From: Clostridium carboxidivorans P7
Lineage (GTDB): Bacteria; Bacillota; Clostridia; Clostridiales; Clostridiaceae
Length of the DNA stretch: 64,000 bases
Assembly: GCF_001038625.1 (NCBI RefSeq)
Contig: NZ_CP011803.1
Coordinates: 5,084,001-5,148,000, forward strand
Reading direction: 5' to 3'
The notes under the pieces were generated by a model. The model saw only the letters and a list, made by a program, of their open reading frames with translations, did not search any database and had not been told where the DNA came from. Shown one piece after another: positions 25,842 through 35,318 of this stretch; the first letter of the stretch is position 1, and each line of letters opens with the position of its first letter. The translations under genes and the position numbers were made by a program.

Positions 25842-25927
25842 CGTCTATAGAAAATATGTTGAATTTAAAAGAAGATTCTAAATAATAATAATTTATAGAC
25901 GTTTAAGAGATGTGTAAACGTTATAAT
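25842..25927 (+). promoter_or_regulatory. Control region of the histidine utilisation operon
   Basis: The -10 TATAAT at 25922-25927 lacks a good -35 (ACGTTT). TGTAAACGTTATAA (25913-25926) matches the CcpA cre consensus at 13 of 14 positions and covers the -10. An inverted repeat CGTCTATA (25842-25849) / TATAGACG (25894-25901), 44 bp apart, lies upstream, and ACGTTTA / TAAACGT (25899-25905, 25915-25921) flanks the -35 region. The reading is an activator-dependent promoter under catabolite repression. Confidence 0.7.
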
Positions 25928-25961
25928 AAAGTTAAATATAAACAATTAGGGGGAAGTACGT

Positions 25962-26858
25962 ATGAGTAAATTAGTAGAATGTGTGCCTAATTTTAGTGAA
26001 GGTAGAGATAAAGAAATAATTGAAAAAATTGTAGATGAAGTTAGAAAAACAGAGGGTGTAAAGCTCTTGGATTATTGTTCAGATAAAGATCACAATAGAT
26101 CTGTTGTAACTTTTATAGGTGGTCCAGAAGAAACAAAGGAAGCTGCTTTTAAACTTATAAAAAAAGCCTCTGAACTTATAGATATGAGTAAGCATTCAGG
26201 AGCACATCCAAGAATGGGTGCTACAGATGTAGTTCCTTTTATTCCTATAAGAGATATAACTACTGAAGAGTGTGTTGAAATTGCAAAAGATTTAGGAAAA
26301 AAGGTTGGAGAAGAATTAAATATACCAGTTTATTTATATGAAGATGCTGCTACAGCGCCAGAAAGACGAAATTTAGCAGAGATAAGAAAAGGTCAATATG
26401 AAGGTTTCTTTGAAAAAATAAAGAAGCCAGAATGGAAGCCTGATTTTGGTCCATGTGAAATGAATAAAAAAAGCGGAGCTACTGTTATAGGAGCAAGGTT
26501 TCCATTAATAGCATACAATGTGAATTTAGGTACAGATAATATAGAAATAGCTAATGCGATAGCTAAGAAAATAAGACATATAAGCGGAGGCTTAAGATAT
26601 GCTAAAGCTGTTGGAGTAATGTTAACTGAAAGGAATATAGCTCAAGTTTCAATAAACATGGTAAATTATGAAAAGACATCTGTATATACTATTCAAGAAA
26701 TGGTTAAGATGGAAGCAAAAAGATATGGTGTTCCAGTAGTTGGAGCTGAAGTTATCGGGTTAATTCCAATGAAAGCTTTAATTGATTGTGCAGAATATTA
26801 TCTTCAAATTGAAAATTTTGATATTAAACAAGTTTTAGAGACAAATTTAAGTGAGTAA
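25962..26858 (+). CDS. ftcD: Glutamate formimidoyltransferase
   Basis: This 298-residue stand-alone formiminotransferase domain moves the formimino group of N-formiminoglutamate to tetrahydrofolate, releasing glutamate. The N-terminus LVECVPNFSEGRD and the catalytic-loop segment KHSGAHPRMGATDVVPFIP (residues about 71-89) are characteristic. The mammalian enzyme fuses this to a cyclodeaminase; here that activity is the separate gene fchA. It is the first gene of the hut operon, and its stop codon overlaps the region before the hutU ribosome-binding site. Confidence 0.96.
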   Translation: MSKLVECVPNFSEGRDKEIIEKIVDEVRKTEGVKLLDYCSDKDHNRSVVTFIGGPEETKEAAFKLIKKASELIDMSKHSGAHPRMGATDVVPFIPIRDITTEECVEIAKDLGKKVGEELNIPVYLYEDAATAPERRNLAEIRKGQYEGFFEKIKKPEWKPDFGPCEMNKKSGATVIGARFPLIAYNVNLGTDNIEIANAIAKKIRHISGGLRYAKAVGVMLTERNIAQVSINMVNYEKTSVYTIQEMVKMEAKRYGVPVVGAEVIGLIPMKALIDCAEYYLQIENFDIKQVLETNLSE

Positions 26859-26875
26859 TGAGGGGAGGAAATAAT

Positions 26876-28909
26876 ATGATTAATAATATTAATATTAAAG
26901 AAGCTATGACTATAAAATTGGATGATGAATTGCCTGAAATGCCTAAATTTGTTGAAGGCATAAGAAGAGCACCTGATAGGGGATTTCATTTAACTAAATC
27001 ACAAACTGAGATTGCTTTAAAGAATGCTTTAAGATATATTCCACCTAAATATCATGAACAATTAATACCTGAGTTTTTAGAGGAACTTACTACAAGAGGA
27101 AGAATTTATGGATACAGGTTTCGTCCAGAAGGAAGAATTTACGGAAAGCCTATTGATGAATATAAAGGAAAATGTACAGAAGGTAAAGCTTTTCAAGTTA
27201 TGATAGAAAATAACCTAGATTTTGAAGTAGCTTTATATCCTTATGAACTAGTTACATACGGAGAGACAGGAAGTGTGTGTCAGAACTGGATGCAATATAG
27301 ACTTATAAAAAAATATTTAGAAGTTATGACTCAGGACCAAACTTTAGTAGTTGAATCTGGTCATCCTCTTGGATTATTTAAATCAAAACCAGATGCACCA
27401 AGAGTAATAATAACAAATGCTATGATGGTTGGAATGTTTGATAATCAAAAAGATTGGGAAATAGCAGAGGAAATGGGTGTTGCAAATTATGGACAGATGA
27501 CTGCAGGAGGATGGATGTATATAGGACCACAGGGTATAGTTCATGGTACTTTTAATACACTTCTTAATGCAGGAAGAATGAAGCTTGGAATACCAAATGA
27601 TGGAGACTTGAGAGGACATTTATTTATAACTTCAGGTCTTGGAGGAATGAGTGGTGCTCAACCAAAAGCTATAGAAATAGCAAATGGAGTAGGTATAATA
27701 GCAGAAGTTGATCAGTCTAGAATAGATACAAGACTTAACCAAGGATGGGTTAAAGAATGTTCTTCTGACTTAGAAAAAATATTTAAAATTGCACATGAAT
27801 ATATGGAGAAAAAAGAACCTATGTCCATTGCTTATCATGGAAATATAGTAGACTTACTAGAATATGTAGTTAAAAATGATATAAAGGTAGAATTATTATC
27901 AGATCAAACTTCTTGTCATGCTGTATATGAAGGCGGTTATTGCCCACAGAGAATTACTTTTGAAGAAAGAACAAAACTTCTTGCAGAAGATAGAGAAAAA
28001 TTTGATAAGTTAGTAGATAAGAGCTTAAAACGTCATTTTGAATTAATAAAAGCTTTAGTAGATAAAGGAACATATTTCTTTGACTATGGTAATTCCTTCA
28101 TGAAAGCTGTATATGATGCTGGAGTTAAAGAAATATCTAAAAATGGAATAGATGAAAAGGATGGATTTATATTCCCTTCTTATGTAGAGGATATAATGGG
28201 ACCTCAACTATTTGATTATGGATATGGACCTTTCAGATGGGTTTGTTTAAGTGGAAAAGAAGAAGATTTAATTAAAACAGATAAAGCTGCTATGGAATGT
28301 ATAGATCCTAATAGAAGATATCAAGATAGAGATAACTACAATTGGATAAAGGATGCAGAAAAAAATAAATTAGTAGTTGGAACTCAAGCAAGAATATTAT
28401 ATCAAGATGCAATTGGAAGAATAAATATAGCACTTAAATTTAATGATATGGTAAGAAAAGGTGAGATAGGACCTGTAATGATGGGAAGAGATCACCATGA
28501 TGTTAGTGGAACAGATTCTCCTTTTAGAGAAACTTCAAACATTAAAGATGGAAGTAATGTAATGGCAGATATGGCTATCCAATGCTATGCAGGAAATGCA
28601 GCTAGAGGAATGAGTTTAGTTGCACTTCATAATGGTGGAGGTGTTGGAATAGGTAAATCTATAAATGGAGGCTTTGGATTAGTATTAGATGGAAGTTATA
28701 AAGCAGATGAAATAATTAAATCAGCACTTAGCTGGGATGTTATGAGTGGTGTTTCCAGACGTTCTTGGGCAAGAAATGAACATTCGATTGAAACAGTAAT
28801 GGAATTCAATAAAACTCATCAAGGCACAGATCATGTAACACTTCCTTATTTGGTTGAAGGAGAAGGTGTAAAGAAGGAAGTGGAGAAATACTTTAGTAAA
28901 GTTAAATAA
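26876..28909 (+). CDS. hutU: Urocanate hydratase (long anaerobe form)
   Basis: This 677-residue NAD-dependent enzyme turns urocanate into imidazolonepropionate. Conserved pieces are ESGHPLGLFKS, MTAGGWMYIGPQGIVHGT, TSGLGGMSGAQPKA and GRDHHDVSGTDSPFRETSNI. It is about 120 residues longer than the Bacillus or Pseudomonas enzyme, the long form found in clostridia and fusobacteria. I place the start at the ATG after GGGGAGG (26862-26868), six codons inside the longer frame that overlaps the ftcD stop. It is the second gene of the operon. Confidence 0.95.
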   Translation: MINNINIKEAMTIKLDDELPEMPKFVEGIRRAPDRGFHLTKSQTEIALKNALRYIPPKYHEQLIPEFLEELTTRGRIYGYRFRPEGRIYGKPIDEYKGKCTEGKAFQVMIENNLDFEVALYPYELVTYGETGSVCQNWMQYRLIKKYLEVMTQDQTLVVESGHPLGLFKSKPDAPRVIITNAMMVGMFDNQKDWEIAEEMGVANYGQMTAGGWMYIGPQGIVHGTFNTLLNAGRMKLGIPNDGDLRGHLFITSGLGGMSGAQPKAIEIANGVGIIAEVDQSRIDTRLNQGWVKECSSDLEKIFKIAHEYMEKKEPMSIAYHGNIVDLLEYVVKNDIKVELLSDQTSCHAVYEGGYCPQRITFEERTKLLAEDREKFDKLVDKSLKRHFELIKALVDKGTYFFDYGNSFMKAVYDAGVKEISKNGIDEKDGFIFPSYVEDIMGPQLFDYGYGPFRWVCLSGKEEDLIKTDKAAMECIDPNRRYQDRDNYNWIKDAEKNKLVVGTQARILYQDAIGRINIALKFNDMVRKGEIGPVMMGRDHHDVSGTDSPFRETSNIKDGSNVMADMAIQCYAGNAARGMSLVALHNGGGVGIGKSINGGFGLVLDGSYKADEIIKSALSWDVMSGVSRRSWARNEHSIETVMEFNKTHQGTDHVTLPYLVEGEGVKKEVEKYFSKVK

Positions 28910-28910
28910 G

Positions 28911-28939
28911 AATATTGCGAAGCAAAGCTTCGCAATATT
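28911..28939 (+). terminator. Strong hairpin between hutU and hutI
   Basis: A perfect 13-bp stem AATATTGCGAAGC (28911-28923), AAA loop, GCTTCGCAATATT (28927-28939) has only a weak T tail. It may protect the ftcD-hutU mRNA or partly terminate the operon. Confidence 0.6.
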
Positions 28940-29006
28940 TCTAAACTGTAGAAGTTAAATTATAAATTAAAAAATTAAGAGTACAAATTTTACTGGAGGT
29001 GGTTGA

Positions 29007-30260
29007 ATGATAATTAAAAATATAAGCTGTCTAGTAACTTGTGCAGGAGATTATCCTAAAAAAAAGGATAAATTAAAAGATGCAGGTGTAATTGAAAATG
29101 GATATATAGTTATAGAGGATAAAACTATAGTAGAAGTGGGCAGCGGAGAAGGTTATAAAAAATATTTAAAAGATGATGAAACTGTAATAGATGCATATGG
29201 TAAAACTATAACTCCTGGACTTGTAGATAGCCATACTCATGTAGTTTATGCAGGTTCTAGGGAATTTGAATTACCTTTAAAACTTCAAAATGTTCAGTAT
29301 ATAGACATATTAAATGCTGGAGGCGGAATTTTAAGTACTGTAAGCAATACAAGAAAAGCGTCAATAGAAGAACTAGAACAGTATACAAGGAATAGATTGG
29401 ATTTAATGCTTGCTCATGGTACTACTACAGTGGAAAGTAAGTCAGGTTATGCTTTAGATTTTGAAAATGAAATAAAAATGTTACAGGTGAATGCCAATTT
29501 AAATAAAAGGCATCCTATGGATATAGTTTCAACTTATCTTGGAGCTCATGCAGTACCTAAGGAATTTAAAGAAAATAGGGAAGGTTATATAAATCTTATA
29601 ATTGAAAAGGTAATTCCTTATGTAAAGGAACATAAATTAGCAGACTTTGTTGATTGTTTTTGTGAAAAAGGCGTATTTACAATAGATGAAAGTAGAAAAA
29701 TTTTAAAAGCTGCTCAAGCAGCAGGGCTTAAAGCTAAAATTCATGTAGATGAAATAGAATCTATAGGAGGAGCAGAACTATCAGGAGAAATTAAAGCAGT
29801 ATCTGCAGAACATTTAGTAGCAGCTTCAGATCAAGGAATAAAGGCTATGGCAGAAAATAATGTAGTTGCAGTACTCTTACCAACTACATCCTTTTATCTA
29901 ATGTTGAATAAATTTGCAAGAGCCAGAAAAATGATAGAAGAAGGAGTTGCAGTAGCATTGGCTACAGATTGTAATCCGGGAACATCTCCTACAGAATCAT
30001 TACAAAGTACAATGACATTTGCATGTTTTGGGCTTAAAATGCTGCCAGAGGAAATAATAAATGCAATGACTATAAATGCAGCTTGTGCAGTTGGTCGTGA
30101 AAAAGAAATTGGAAGTATTGAAAAAGGAAAGAAAGCTGATATAGCTATATTCGATGCTAAAAATTTAAATTATTTGATGTATCATTTTGGGGTGAATGCA
30201 ATAGATACAGTGGTTAAAAATGGAGCTATTGTAGTGCAAGCTGGAAAGATTGTATATTAG
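29007..30260 (+). CDS. hutI: Imidazolonepropionase
   Basis: This 417-residue metal amidohydrolase opens the imidazolone ring to give N-formiminoglutamate. The metal site begins with HTHVVYAGSREFE near residue 78, further ligands lie in KIHVDEIESIGGAEL and AEHLVAAS, and the metal Asp is in LATDCNPGTSPTESLQ near 325. Length fits the family. The start follows GGAGGTGG. It works between hutU and ftcD in the pathway. Confidence 0.96.
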   Translation: MIIKNISCLVTCAGDYPKKKDKLKDAGVIENGYIVIEDKTIVEVGSGEGYKKYLKDDETVIDAYGKTITPGLVDSHTHVVYAGSREFELPLKLQNVQYIDILNAGGGILSTVSNTRKASIEELEQYTRNRLDLMLAHGTTTVESKSGYALDFENEIKMLQVNANLNKRHPMDIVSTYLGAHAVPKEFKENREGYINLIIEKVIPYVKEHKLADFVDCFCEKGVFTIDESRKILKAAQAAGLKAKIHVDEIESIGGAELSGEIKAVSAEHLVAASDQGIKAMAENNVVAVLLPTTSFYLMLNKFARARKMIEEGVAVALATDCNPGTSPTESLQSTMTFACFGLKMLPEEIINAMTINAACAVGREKEIGSIEKGKKADIAIFDAKNLNYLMYHFGVNAIDTVVKNGAIVVQAGKIVY

Positions 30261-30293
30261 TTAATATATTTCTAAAATTGGAGGGAATATAAA

Positions 30294-30932
30294 ATGCTGC
30301 AAAATTTAACTGTAAAAGACTTCATAGATGAATTAGCTTCTAAATCTCCAGCTCCAGGTGGAGGAAGTATAGCTGCTCTTTCAGCTTCTTTAGCTAGTTC
30401 TCTTGCTAGTATGGTGTTTAATCTTACTGTGGGAAAAAAAGAATATATGGAATATGAAGAAAAATTAAAAAAGGATATTGATGAGTCTTTGGAGAATGTT
30501 GGTATATTAAAAGAAGAATTTTTGAAATTTATGGAAAGAGATACAAATGCTTTTTTGTCATTAATGGAAGCATTTAAAATGCCTAAGAATACAGATGAAG
30601 AAATTAAGGCTAGAAAACAAAAAATAGCAGAGGGCAACAAAGAATCACTAGAAATTCCGTTAGAAGTAGCAAATAGGGCTTATGGAATTTATGACTATAT
30701 ATATATAGCAGTAAAGTATGGAAACAAAAATGCGTTATCAGATGCTGGTGTTGCAGCTTCATTAACAGAAACTGCAGTAGAAGGTGCTATATTAAATGTA
30801 AAAATAAATATTATGGGTTTAAAGGATGAAGCATACAAGAAGGATTTAAGGGATAAATGTAATGTTTTATTAGAAAATAGTAAAAAGAGAAAAGAAGAAA
30901 TTATGATTATAATAGAAAATAAATTGATTTAA
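30294..30932 (+). CDS. fchA: Formimidoyltetrahydrofolate cyclodeaminase
   Basis: This 212-residue helical protein of the FTCD C-domain/cyclodeaminase family closes 5-formimino-THF to methenyl-THF with release of ammonia, feeding one-carbon units into folate metabolism. The conserved N-terminal loop SPAPGGGSIAALSASLASSLASMV is plain, as is NKNALSDAGVAASLTETAVEGA near residue 150. It sits between hutI and hutH with close spacing, so the whole histidine carbon chain is handled by one operon. Confidence 0.93.
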   Translation: MLQNLTVKDFIDELASKSPAPGGGSIAALSASLASSLASMVFNLTVGKKEYMEYEEKLKKDIDESLENVGILKEEFLKFMERDTNAFLSLMEAFKMPKNTDEEIKARKQKIAEGNKESLEIPLEVANRAYGIYDYIYIAVKYGNKNALSDAGVAASLTETAVEGAILNVKINIMGLKDEAYKKDLRDKCNVLLENSKKRKEEIMIIIENKLI

Positions 30933-30951
30933 AACTTGGAGGCGTGTAATA

Positions 30952-32475
30952 ATGAAAACTGTTAATTTAAAAGGTGAAGGTCTTACTTTAGAGGACATTA
31001 TAAATGTTGCGTACAATGATTATAAAGTTTACCTTACAGAAGAAGCCAAAGAAAAAGTTAAAAAATCAAGAGCTATAGTAGATGATATAGTTGATAAAAA
31101 TAAAATAGTATATGGAATTACAACAGGCTTTGGAAAATTTTCAGATGTAACTATAACAGGAGAACAGTGCAAAACACTTCAAAGAAATTTAATAATATCA
31201 CATGCATGTGGTGTTGGAGCAAAGTTCTCAAAGGAAATAGTAAGGACAATAATGCTTTTAAGAGCAAATAATTTATCTAAAGGATATTCAGGAATAAGAT
31301 TAAGTGTACTTGAAACTTTATTAGATATGTTAAATAAAGGGGTACATCCTTCTATACCAGAAAAAGGTTCTTTAGGAGCATCTGGAGATTTAGCACCTCT
31401 TGCACACATGGTATTACCTATGCTTGGGGAAGGAGAAGCTGAATTTGAAGGCGAAATTTTATCAGGAAAAGAAGCTATGGAAAAGGCAGGAATACCAACA
31501 GTAGAACTTGTAGCTAAAGAAGGTTTGGCACTTATAAATGGAACACAAGTAATGACTGCAGTAGGTTCATTAGCTGTACATAAGGCTATAAATCTTTTGA
31601 AACTTAGTGATATTACAGCAGCAATGACTATAGAAGCATTAAGAGGAATAAGAGATGCTTTTGATCCAAGAGCTCATGCGGTAAGACCTCATAAAGGACA
31701 AATCCAAACAGCTAAAAATATACTTAATTTAATAGAAGGCAGTACTTTTGCAACTAATCAAGGAGAATTAAGAGTTCAAGATGCTTATGCTTTAAGATGC
31801 GTACCACAAGTACATGGTGCAAGTAAGGATGCCATAAACTATGTTAAGGAAAGAGTAGAAATTGAAATAAACTCTGTTACAGATAATCCTATTGTATTTG
31901 AAAATGGAGATGTAATATCAGGAGGAAACTTCCATGGACAACCTATGGCCTTAAGTTTTGATTTTCTTGGTATAGCAGCATCTGAAATTGCTAATATATC
32001 AGAAAGAAGATTAGAAAGATTAGTAAATTATCAATTAAATGATTTACCACCATTCCTAGTAAAAAATGGAGGACTTAATTCTGGATTTATGATTACACAA
32101 TATGCAGCAGCAGCTTTAGTATCAGAAAATAAAGTGCTTGCACATCCAGCTAGTGTAGATTCCATTCCTTCATCTGCTAACCAGGAAGACCATGTAAGTA
32201 TGGGAACTATTGCAGCTAGAAAGGGCTTACAGATTGTAAATAATGTAACTAGAGTAGTTGCAACAGAACTTATGGCTGCTTGTCAGGCTATAGATTTTAG
32301 AGATGGACTTAAATTAGGTAAAGGTACTCAGGAAGTATATAAAGCAGTAAGAAATAAGGTAGACTTTATAGCAGAAGACAAAGTTATGTATAAAGAATTA
32401 GAAAAATGTGAAGAGCTTTTAACAAGTGGAGAACTTTTAAAAGCAGTAGAAGAAAAGGTAAAGGTAGAAATATAA
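30952..32475 (+). CDS. hutH: Histidine ammonia-lyase
   Basis: This 507-residue enzyme deaminates histidine to urocanate, the entry step. The self-made MIO cofactor triad Ala143-Ser144-Gly145 lies in GSLGASGDLAPL, at the classic position for bacterial enzymes. YGITTGFG near 46 and QEDHVSMG near 413 are further family marks. The start follows TTGGAGG. It is unusual that the first pathway enzyme is the last gene of the operon. Confidence 0.97.
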   Translation: MKTVNLKGEGLTLEDIINVAYNDYKVYLTEEAKEKVKKSRAIVDDIVDKNKIVYGITTGFGKFSDVTITGEQCKTLQRNLIISHACGVGAKFSKEIVRTIMLLRANNLSKGYSGIRLSVLETLLDMLNKGVHPSIPEKGSLGASGDLAPLAHMVLPMLGEGEAEFEGEILSGKEAMEKAGIPTVELVAKEGLALINGTQVMTAVGSLAVHKAINLLKLSDITAAMTIEALRGIRDAFDPRAHAVRPHKGQIQTAKNILNLIEGSTFATNQGELRVQDAYALRCVPQVHGASKDAINYVKERVEIEINSVTDNPIVFENGDVISGGNFHGQPMALSFDFLGIAASEIANISERRLERLVNYQLNDLPPFLVKNGGLNSGFMITQYAAAALVSENKVLAHPASVDSIPSSANQEDHVSMGTIAARKGLQIVNNVTRVVATELMAACQAIDFRDGLKLGKGTQEVYKAVRNKVDFIAEDKVMYKELEKCEELLTSGELLKAVEEKVKVEI

Positions 32476-32510
32476 ATAAAAGTATATTAATTAAACAATT
32501 ATTATTTGTT

Positions 32511-32555
32511 TTTCATACTGTAATCCTGTGAAATATTCGGGATTCCAGTATGAAA
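32511..32555 (+). terminator. Long hairpin after the hut operon
   Basis: TTTCATACTG (32511-32520) pairs with CAGTATGAAA (32546-32555), with an inner AATCC/GGATT stem. There is no downstream T-run, so termination would be weak. Read-through to the permease is possible. Confidence 0.5.
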
Positions 32556-32854
32556 TATAAAATGTTAAGTTTATAGTATTATTATCTAGCATATAATTAT
32601 ATATAAAAAATTCAGAAAATTAAGTTTTGCTTGAATAGAATTTAAATTAAGTTTAATTGTATGTAATTAAATTTTTGCTCAAATTATAAAAAGTTAATTT
32701 ATCTTAAGTTAATTTATATTATTACATTATAACTTTAACAAGGTGCAGTAATGCTGATTATTTGGTATAATAGAGTGGTTGCTTATTAAAAATAAAATGT
32801 TTGCTTATTAAAAAATGTATTCATATATTTATTTTTTATAAAAGGAGGAAAAAC
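32556..32854 (+). promoter_or_regulatory. Leader region of the amino acid permease with an extended -10 promoter
   Basis: About 300 AT-rich bases have no ORF. TATAAT at 32766-32771 is preceded by TGG (extended -10 type); no -35 is convincing. The resulting leader is about 75 bases. No riboswitch or T-box is visible. Confidence 0.5.
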
Positions 32855-34252
32855 ATGGATAAGGGACAAGGAGTAGGAAACTCGAGTGAGGGCAAATTAA
32901 AGAGAGAATTGGGATTAGCTGCTGCTACTGCAATTGTGGTAGGAAATATTATTGGCTCTGGAATTTTTATGGCACCAGCATCTTTGGCAAGAGCATCTAA
33001 TCCAAAAACAGCTATTTTGGCTTGGACTATTACGGCTATAGGGTCTTTATTAATTGCATTGAGTTTTGGTAATATGGGAGCAGCTATGCCAAAAACAGGA
33101 GGTCCTATTGTTTATACTAGAGCAGCTTTTGGAGATTTTGCAGGTTTTTTAATTGCATGGAGTTATTGGATTGCAACTTGGGTTGGAAATGCAACTATTA
33201 TTACTGCTTTTATGAGTTATTTTGTCTATTTTATACCTCAAGCGAATACACCAATTATTGCATTTTTAGTAACATCGGCAGTTCTTTGGATTTTTACTAT
33301 AATTAATATTTTAGGTGTAAAGAATGCTGGAATTATTGGTATAGTTAGTACAGTACTTAAAGTATTGGCATTAGTAGTATTTATAGTTGTTGCTGCAATT
33401 CATTTTAATCCTAAATTTTTAAATACTGTAGCTAAACCAGAGTTGTCAGGAATGGGAACTTTATCTGGAGCGATAGCAATAGCGTTATGGTCTTTTGTAG
33501 GATTAGAAAGTGCAACAGTTCCAGCTGGAGAAATTAAGGATCCAGAAAAAAACATAAGAAAAAGTACTATATATGGTACTTTAATTTCAGCAGTTATTTA
33601 TATTCTTATTAGTGTTGTTGCTATGGGAGCAATTGATCAAGCGGCACTTGCTAAATCAGATGCTCCACTTGCGGATATTATAAATAGTGTAACAGGTGGT
33701 TCTTGGGGCGGTGCTTTTATTGCAATAGGAGCTATTATATCAACGTTAGGAGGAACTTCTGGTTGGATTATGACTACAGCTAGAGGTGCTTTTGCAGCAG
33801 GAGAGGATAGATTGTTTCCAAAGGTATTTGCAAAAATTCATCCAAAATATAATACACCAGCTGCAGCGTTAATTATTAGTGGTATATGTGCCAACCTACT
33901 ATTAGTAATGAACTATGTTGGTACTTTAAGGTCAGCCTTTGATTTTATGATGCTGCTAGCAACTTTAGCATTTTTGCCAGCATATACTTTTACAACTGCA
34001 GCAGAGATAGTGCTTTTGACTAAACATTCAAAGGATTTTAATTTTTGGAATTTCTTAAAAAGTTCATTTGTTACACTAATTGCATTAATATACTCTATAT
34101 ATGCAATTTATGGAACAGGAGCAGAGACAGTAATGTATGGATTTTTACTATTGCTCATGGGTATTCCAATTTACGTATATATGATGCTCCAAAACAATAA
34201 AGAAGATAAATCTGTAGATAAACTTAGAAAATCAGCAGGTTTAGATATATAA
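32855..34252 (+). CDS. APC-family amino acid permease (histidine uptake likely)
   Basis: This 465-residue permease has about 12 TM helices. The substrate loop of helix 1 reads VVGNIIGSGIFMAPASLAR, typical of the APC superfamily, and WSFVGLESATVPAGEIKDPEKNIRKSTIYGT is the conserved helix 6-7 region. I place the start at the ATG after AAAGGAGG, 18 codons inside a longer frame. It follows the hut operon after 380 bases with its own promoter. Histidine is the natural guess for substrate; arginine/ornithine exchangers look similar. Confidence 0.9.
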   Translation: MDKGQGVGNSSEGKLKRELGLAAATAIVVGNIIGSGIFMAPASLARASNPKTAILAWTITAIGSLLIALSFGNMGAAMPKTGGPIVYTRAAFGDFAGFLIAWSYWIATWVGNATIITAFMSYFVYFIPQANTPIIAFLVTSAVLWIFTIINILGVKNAGIIGIVSTVLKVLALVVFIVVAAIHFNPKFLNTVAKPELSGMGTLSGAIAIALWSFVGLESATVPAGEIKDPEKNIRKSTIYGTLISAVIYILISVVAMGAIDQAALAKSDAPLADIINSVTGGSWGGAFIAIGAIISTLGGTSGWIMTTARGAFAAGEDRLFPKVFAKIHPKYNTPAAALIISGICANLLLVMNYVGTLRSAFDFMMLLATLAFLPAYTFTTAAEIVLLTKHSKDFNFWNFLKSSFVTLIALIYSIYAIYGTGAETVMYGFLLLLMGIPIYVYMMLQNNKEDKSVDKLRKSAGLDI

Positions 34253-34265
34253 GATATTACCTATC

Positions 34266-34318
34266 AAATAAAAAATATTGCCCCTTAAAATTTAAAATGG
34301 GGGCAATATTTTTATTTT
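34266..34318. terminator. Bidirectional terminator after the permease
   Basis: AAATAAAAAATATTGCCCC (34266-34284) pairs with GGGGCAATATTTTTATTT (34300-34317). It serves the permease and the convergent small gene. Confidence 0.88.
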
Positions 34319-34624
34319 TTATTTACATTCACATTCACATTTACAATTGTCATTTAAAATTACTTTATATATTTGTTCATATCGATAAGTACAAGAACCG
34401 TTTTGCTGCATATCAGCACACAATTCTGTTTCAGAATAATAAATATCATCACCTCTAGTTAATATGGCTCTATATTTTTCAGAATCACTTAATTCATATA
34501 CTTCTAAAAAACCACTTTCACTAGTAATATTTTGAGAACCAATTTTTATTGCTCTATCAAGCATAAGTTCAAGCTTTACCTTTTTATCAAGTATATCTTT
34601 CATAAGTTGTTTATAATCAATCAT
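34319..34624 (-). CDS. Small protein of unknown function with Cys-rich tail
   Basis: I do not recognise this 101-residue protein. It is mostly charged and without a signal peptide or TM segment, and ends in NDNCKCECECK, four cysteines at alternate positions that could bind metal. Two more Cys (ELCADMQQNGSCTY) lie about 20 residues earlier. The ATG follows AGGGGGT. It is monocistronic with a terminator. A cytosolic metal- or redox-linked role is only a guess. Confidence 0.7.
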   Translation of the reverse strand: MIDYKQLMKDILDKKVKLELMLDRAIKIGSQNITSESGFLEVYELSDSEKYRAILTRGDDIYYSETELCADMQQNGSCTYRYEQIYKVILNDNCKCECECK

Positions 34625-34834
34625 ATATTTTACCCCCTATTCCTTTTTATAATATTATATCACGATAATCATTATTTATAAATAGCAAATATTAAAGTTT
34701 TGAATATTTTAAAATAATAGTACTGTAAGTGGTTAGATATTGATTTTATAATGTTTAATTAAAAAAGGTATTGATATAAAAGGAAAAGTATATAATAATA
34801 GAATTAATAGACAAAAGTAAAGGGGGAAAAATAG

Positions 34835-35209
34835 ATGCCTTTATGGACAAAAGTAGTTTTGCAGGTTTTATTTTTCGTAATAATTTTTGTAGTTGTTTAC
34901 AATCAGTTAAAAATTCATGTATTATCAAAATTTCATCCAAATAAGTGGATTATTTTGGCCATAGCAATATTAGCATTTTTTGTGCCTAATATAATAGCGA
35001 GTTATTATAAATACAATCTATCTGAAAGTGTATGGCAGTACTTACAGTCTGCAGTATTTATAGTTTTTTTCTTATGGTTTATAGATTTGAGGACTGGAGC
35101 TATGTACAATAAGGGTAGAAACGGTAATTCCAGAGGAAAAAATACAGTTATAAAGCCTAAAGCAAAACCTAATAGAGTAAACAAAAATAAGACTAATAAT
35201 GAAAAATAG
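34835..35209 (+). CDS. Small integral membrane protein of unknown function
   Basis: This 124-residue protein has three hydrophobic segments (about 5-23, 37-55 and 67-84) and a basic, Asn/Lys-rich cytoplasmic tail (KAKPNRVNKNKTNNEK). The ATG follows AAAGGGGG at 34820-34827. No family motif is visible. It is monocistronic and converges on cooS. Confidence 0.75.
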   Translation: MPLWTKVVLQVLFFVIIFVVVYNQLKIHVLSKFHPNKWIILAIAILAFFVPNIIASYYKYNLSESVWQYLQSAVFIVFFLWFIDLRTGAMYNKGRNGNSRGKNTVIKPKAKPNRVNKNKTNNEK

Positions 35210-35263
35210 TTGAAACATTATATAATGGATTGCTGTAAAATGAATTAAATCCTTATATAAAAA

Positions 35264-35316
35264 CAAAAGCCATGCATAAATAGGAAAATAAACTTCCTTA
35301 CATGCATGGTTTTTTA
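35264..35316. terminator. Terminator between the membrane protein gene and cooS
   Basis: CCATGCAT (35270-35277) pairs with ATGCATGG (35302-35309), flanked by A and T runs, with an inner AGGAA/TTCCT. It serves convergent genes. Confidence 0.75.
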
Positions 35317-35318
35317 TA

